Shown piece by piece: positions 32,884 through 33,211 of a stretch of DNA of 33,211 nt. Source of the DNA: an uncultured Sutterella sp. (lineage in GTDB: Bacteria > Pseudomonadota > Gammaproteobacteria > Burkholderiales > Burkholderiaceae_F); contig CAJKCQ010000018.1 of assembly GCA_905198475.1 (NCBI GenBank), forward strand, positions 1 through 33,211. The letters are read 5' to 3'. The notes beneath the pieces are model-generated. The model saw only the letters and a program-made list of their open reading frames with translations. It had not been told where the DNA came from and did no database searches. A program made the translations under genes and the position numbers. Every line of letters starts with the position of its first letter. Positions within the stretch are counted from its first letter, which is position 1.

Positions 32884-33177
32884 ATGCTCAAGAACATGCT
32901 TGCCGCCGGCGTCGCCGCCGCGGTGCTCTTCTCCGGTGCGGCCGTCGTCTCCGCCGCCGAGAATTCGGTGACGGTCTACATGCCTTCGCCCAAGGGCCTC
33001 AACGCCAAGTACGTCGCCGCCTTCGAGAAGGAGACCGGCATCAAGGTGAAGCTCTTCGAAGGCACGACGGGCAAGATCCTCGCGCGCCTCGAAGCCGAGA
33101 AGGCGAACCCGGTCGCCGACGTGGTGGTCCTCGCCTCCTGGTCCGACGGCCTCGCCTTGACGCACTCCCCGCCCTGA
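32884..33177 (+). pseudogene. truncated ABC substrate-binding protein, interrupted by an insertion end
   Basis: 98 codons remain of a periplasmic binding protein that usually has about 330. The Sec signal MLKNMLAAGVAAAVLFSGAA ends near VSA. The mature part (VTVYMPSPKGLNAKYVAAFEKE, then GTTGKILARLEAEKANP and DVVVLASWSDGLAL) matches the FbpA/AfuA/phosphonate-type family up to residue 94. It then changes abruptly to THSPP and a stop inside the hairpin of the insertion end at 33157. GGGAGGA precedes the ATG. The rest of the gene, and any permease genes, would lie beyond the inserted element. The transporter is probably inactive unless the element excises. Confidence 0.75.
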
Positions 33178-33211
33178 AGGACGGGGATTCTCCACTTGAC
33201 CAACGCTCAGC
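33157..33211. mobile_element. IS200/IS605-family element end inserted after TTGAC
   Basis: TTGAC (33157-33161) belongs to the binding-protein gene; the sequence then switches to GCACT and the hairpin CCCCGCCC-TGAA-GGACGGGG (33167-33186), which has one internal mismatch. The same 30-base segment occurs at 4977-5006 with one difference. IS200/IS605 elements insert 3' of short pentanucleotide targets such as TTGAC or TTGAT without target duplication and carry subterminal imperfect hairpins. The window ends 25 bases past the hairpin, so no tnpA or tnpB can be seen. Confidence 0.6.

Overview
The window is GC-rich DNA with dense short-spaced operons. Its content suggests an anaerobic or microaerophilic betaproteobacterium of the Sutterellaceae type (Sutterella/Parasutterella-like gut commensals): many Tat-exported redox enzymes, a DMSO-reductase-family enzyme, flavocytochrome-c-type flavoproteins with a TtrS/TtrR-like sensor pair, a large ESPR-type autotransporter and HtpG. 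This assignment is inference from gene content; no rRNA or tRNA was seen.

Layout. 174-4972: a sulfur amino-acid block with a PLP trans-sulfuration enzyme, a FliY/TcyJ-like cystine binding protein, a permease, an ATPase and a second, diverged binding protein. 4973-6850: an accessory island with an IS200/IS605-like end hairpin, a lower-GC AAA ATPase/DUF234 gene, and four exact-period 25-bp dyad repeats in front of that gene. 6960-7706: a GNAT acetyltransferase. 7792-14093: a respiratory locus with a TtrS-like kinase, a FixJ/TtrR-like regulator and a flavoprotein, then an 18-bp palindrome, a tetraheme cytochrome c3 and a second Tat flavoprotein that lacks the usual substrate residues. 14336-17909: an autotransporter with an 11-C tract upstream and a frameshift inside, followed by a scrap of another autotransporter. 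18206-20788: a large TPR-type protein. 21162-22098: a small protein with a possible coupled upstream ORF, then a metA gene with two in-frame internal deletions. 22120-25298: htpG behind a near-ideal sigma-32 promoter, then an AEC transporter. 25458-28841 (minus): a DmsA/DmsB pair without DmsC, followed by a SnoaL-like fragment. 29123-31558 (minus): a tandem AAA+ ATPase. 31699-33177: Pho-box-like repeats, an ABC ATPase and a binding-protein gene cut after 98 codons by a second copy of the IS200/IS605-like end.

How it fits together. Three themes recur: uptake and cleavage of sulfur amino acids; periplasmic reduction of unknown organic acceptors, with electrons reaching Tat-exported flavoproteins or molybdoenzymes through a cytochrome or iron-sulfur partner; and genome decay or plasticity, shown by deletions, frameshifts, a homopolymer tract and insertion ends. 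The most unusual structure is the 4 x 25-bp dyad array with compensatory changes upstream of the DUF234-type ATPase.
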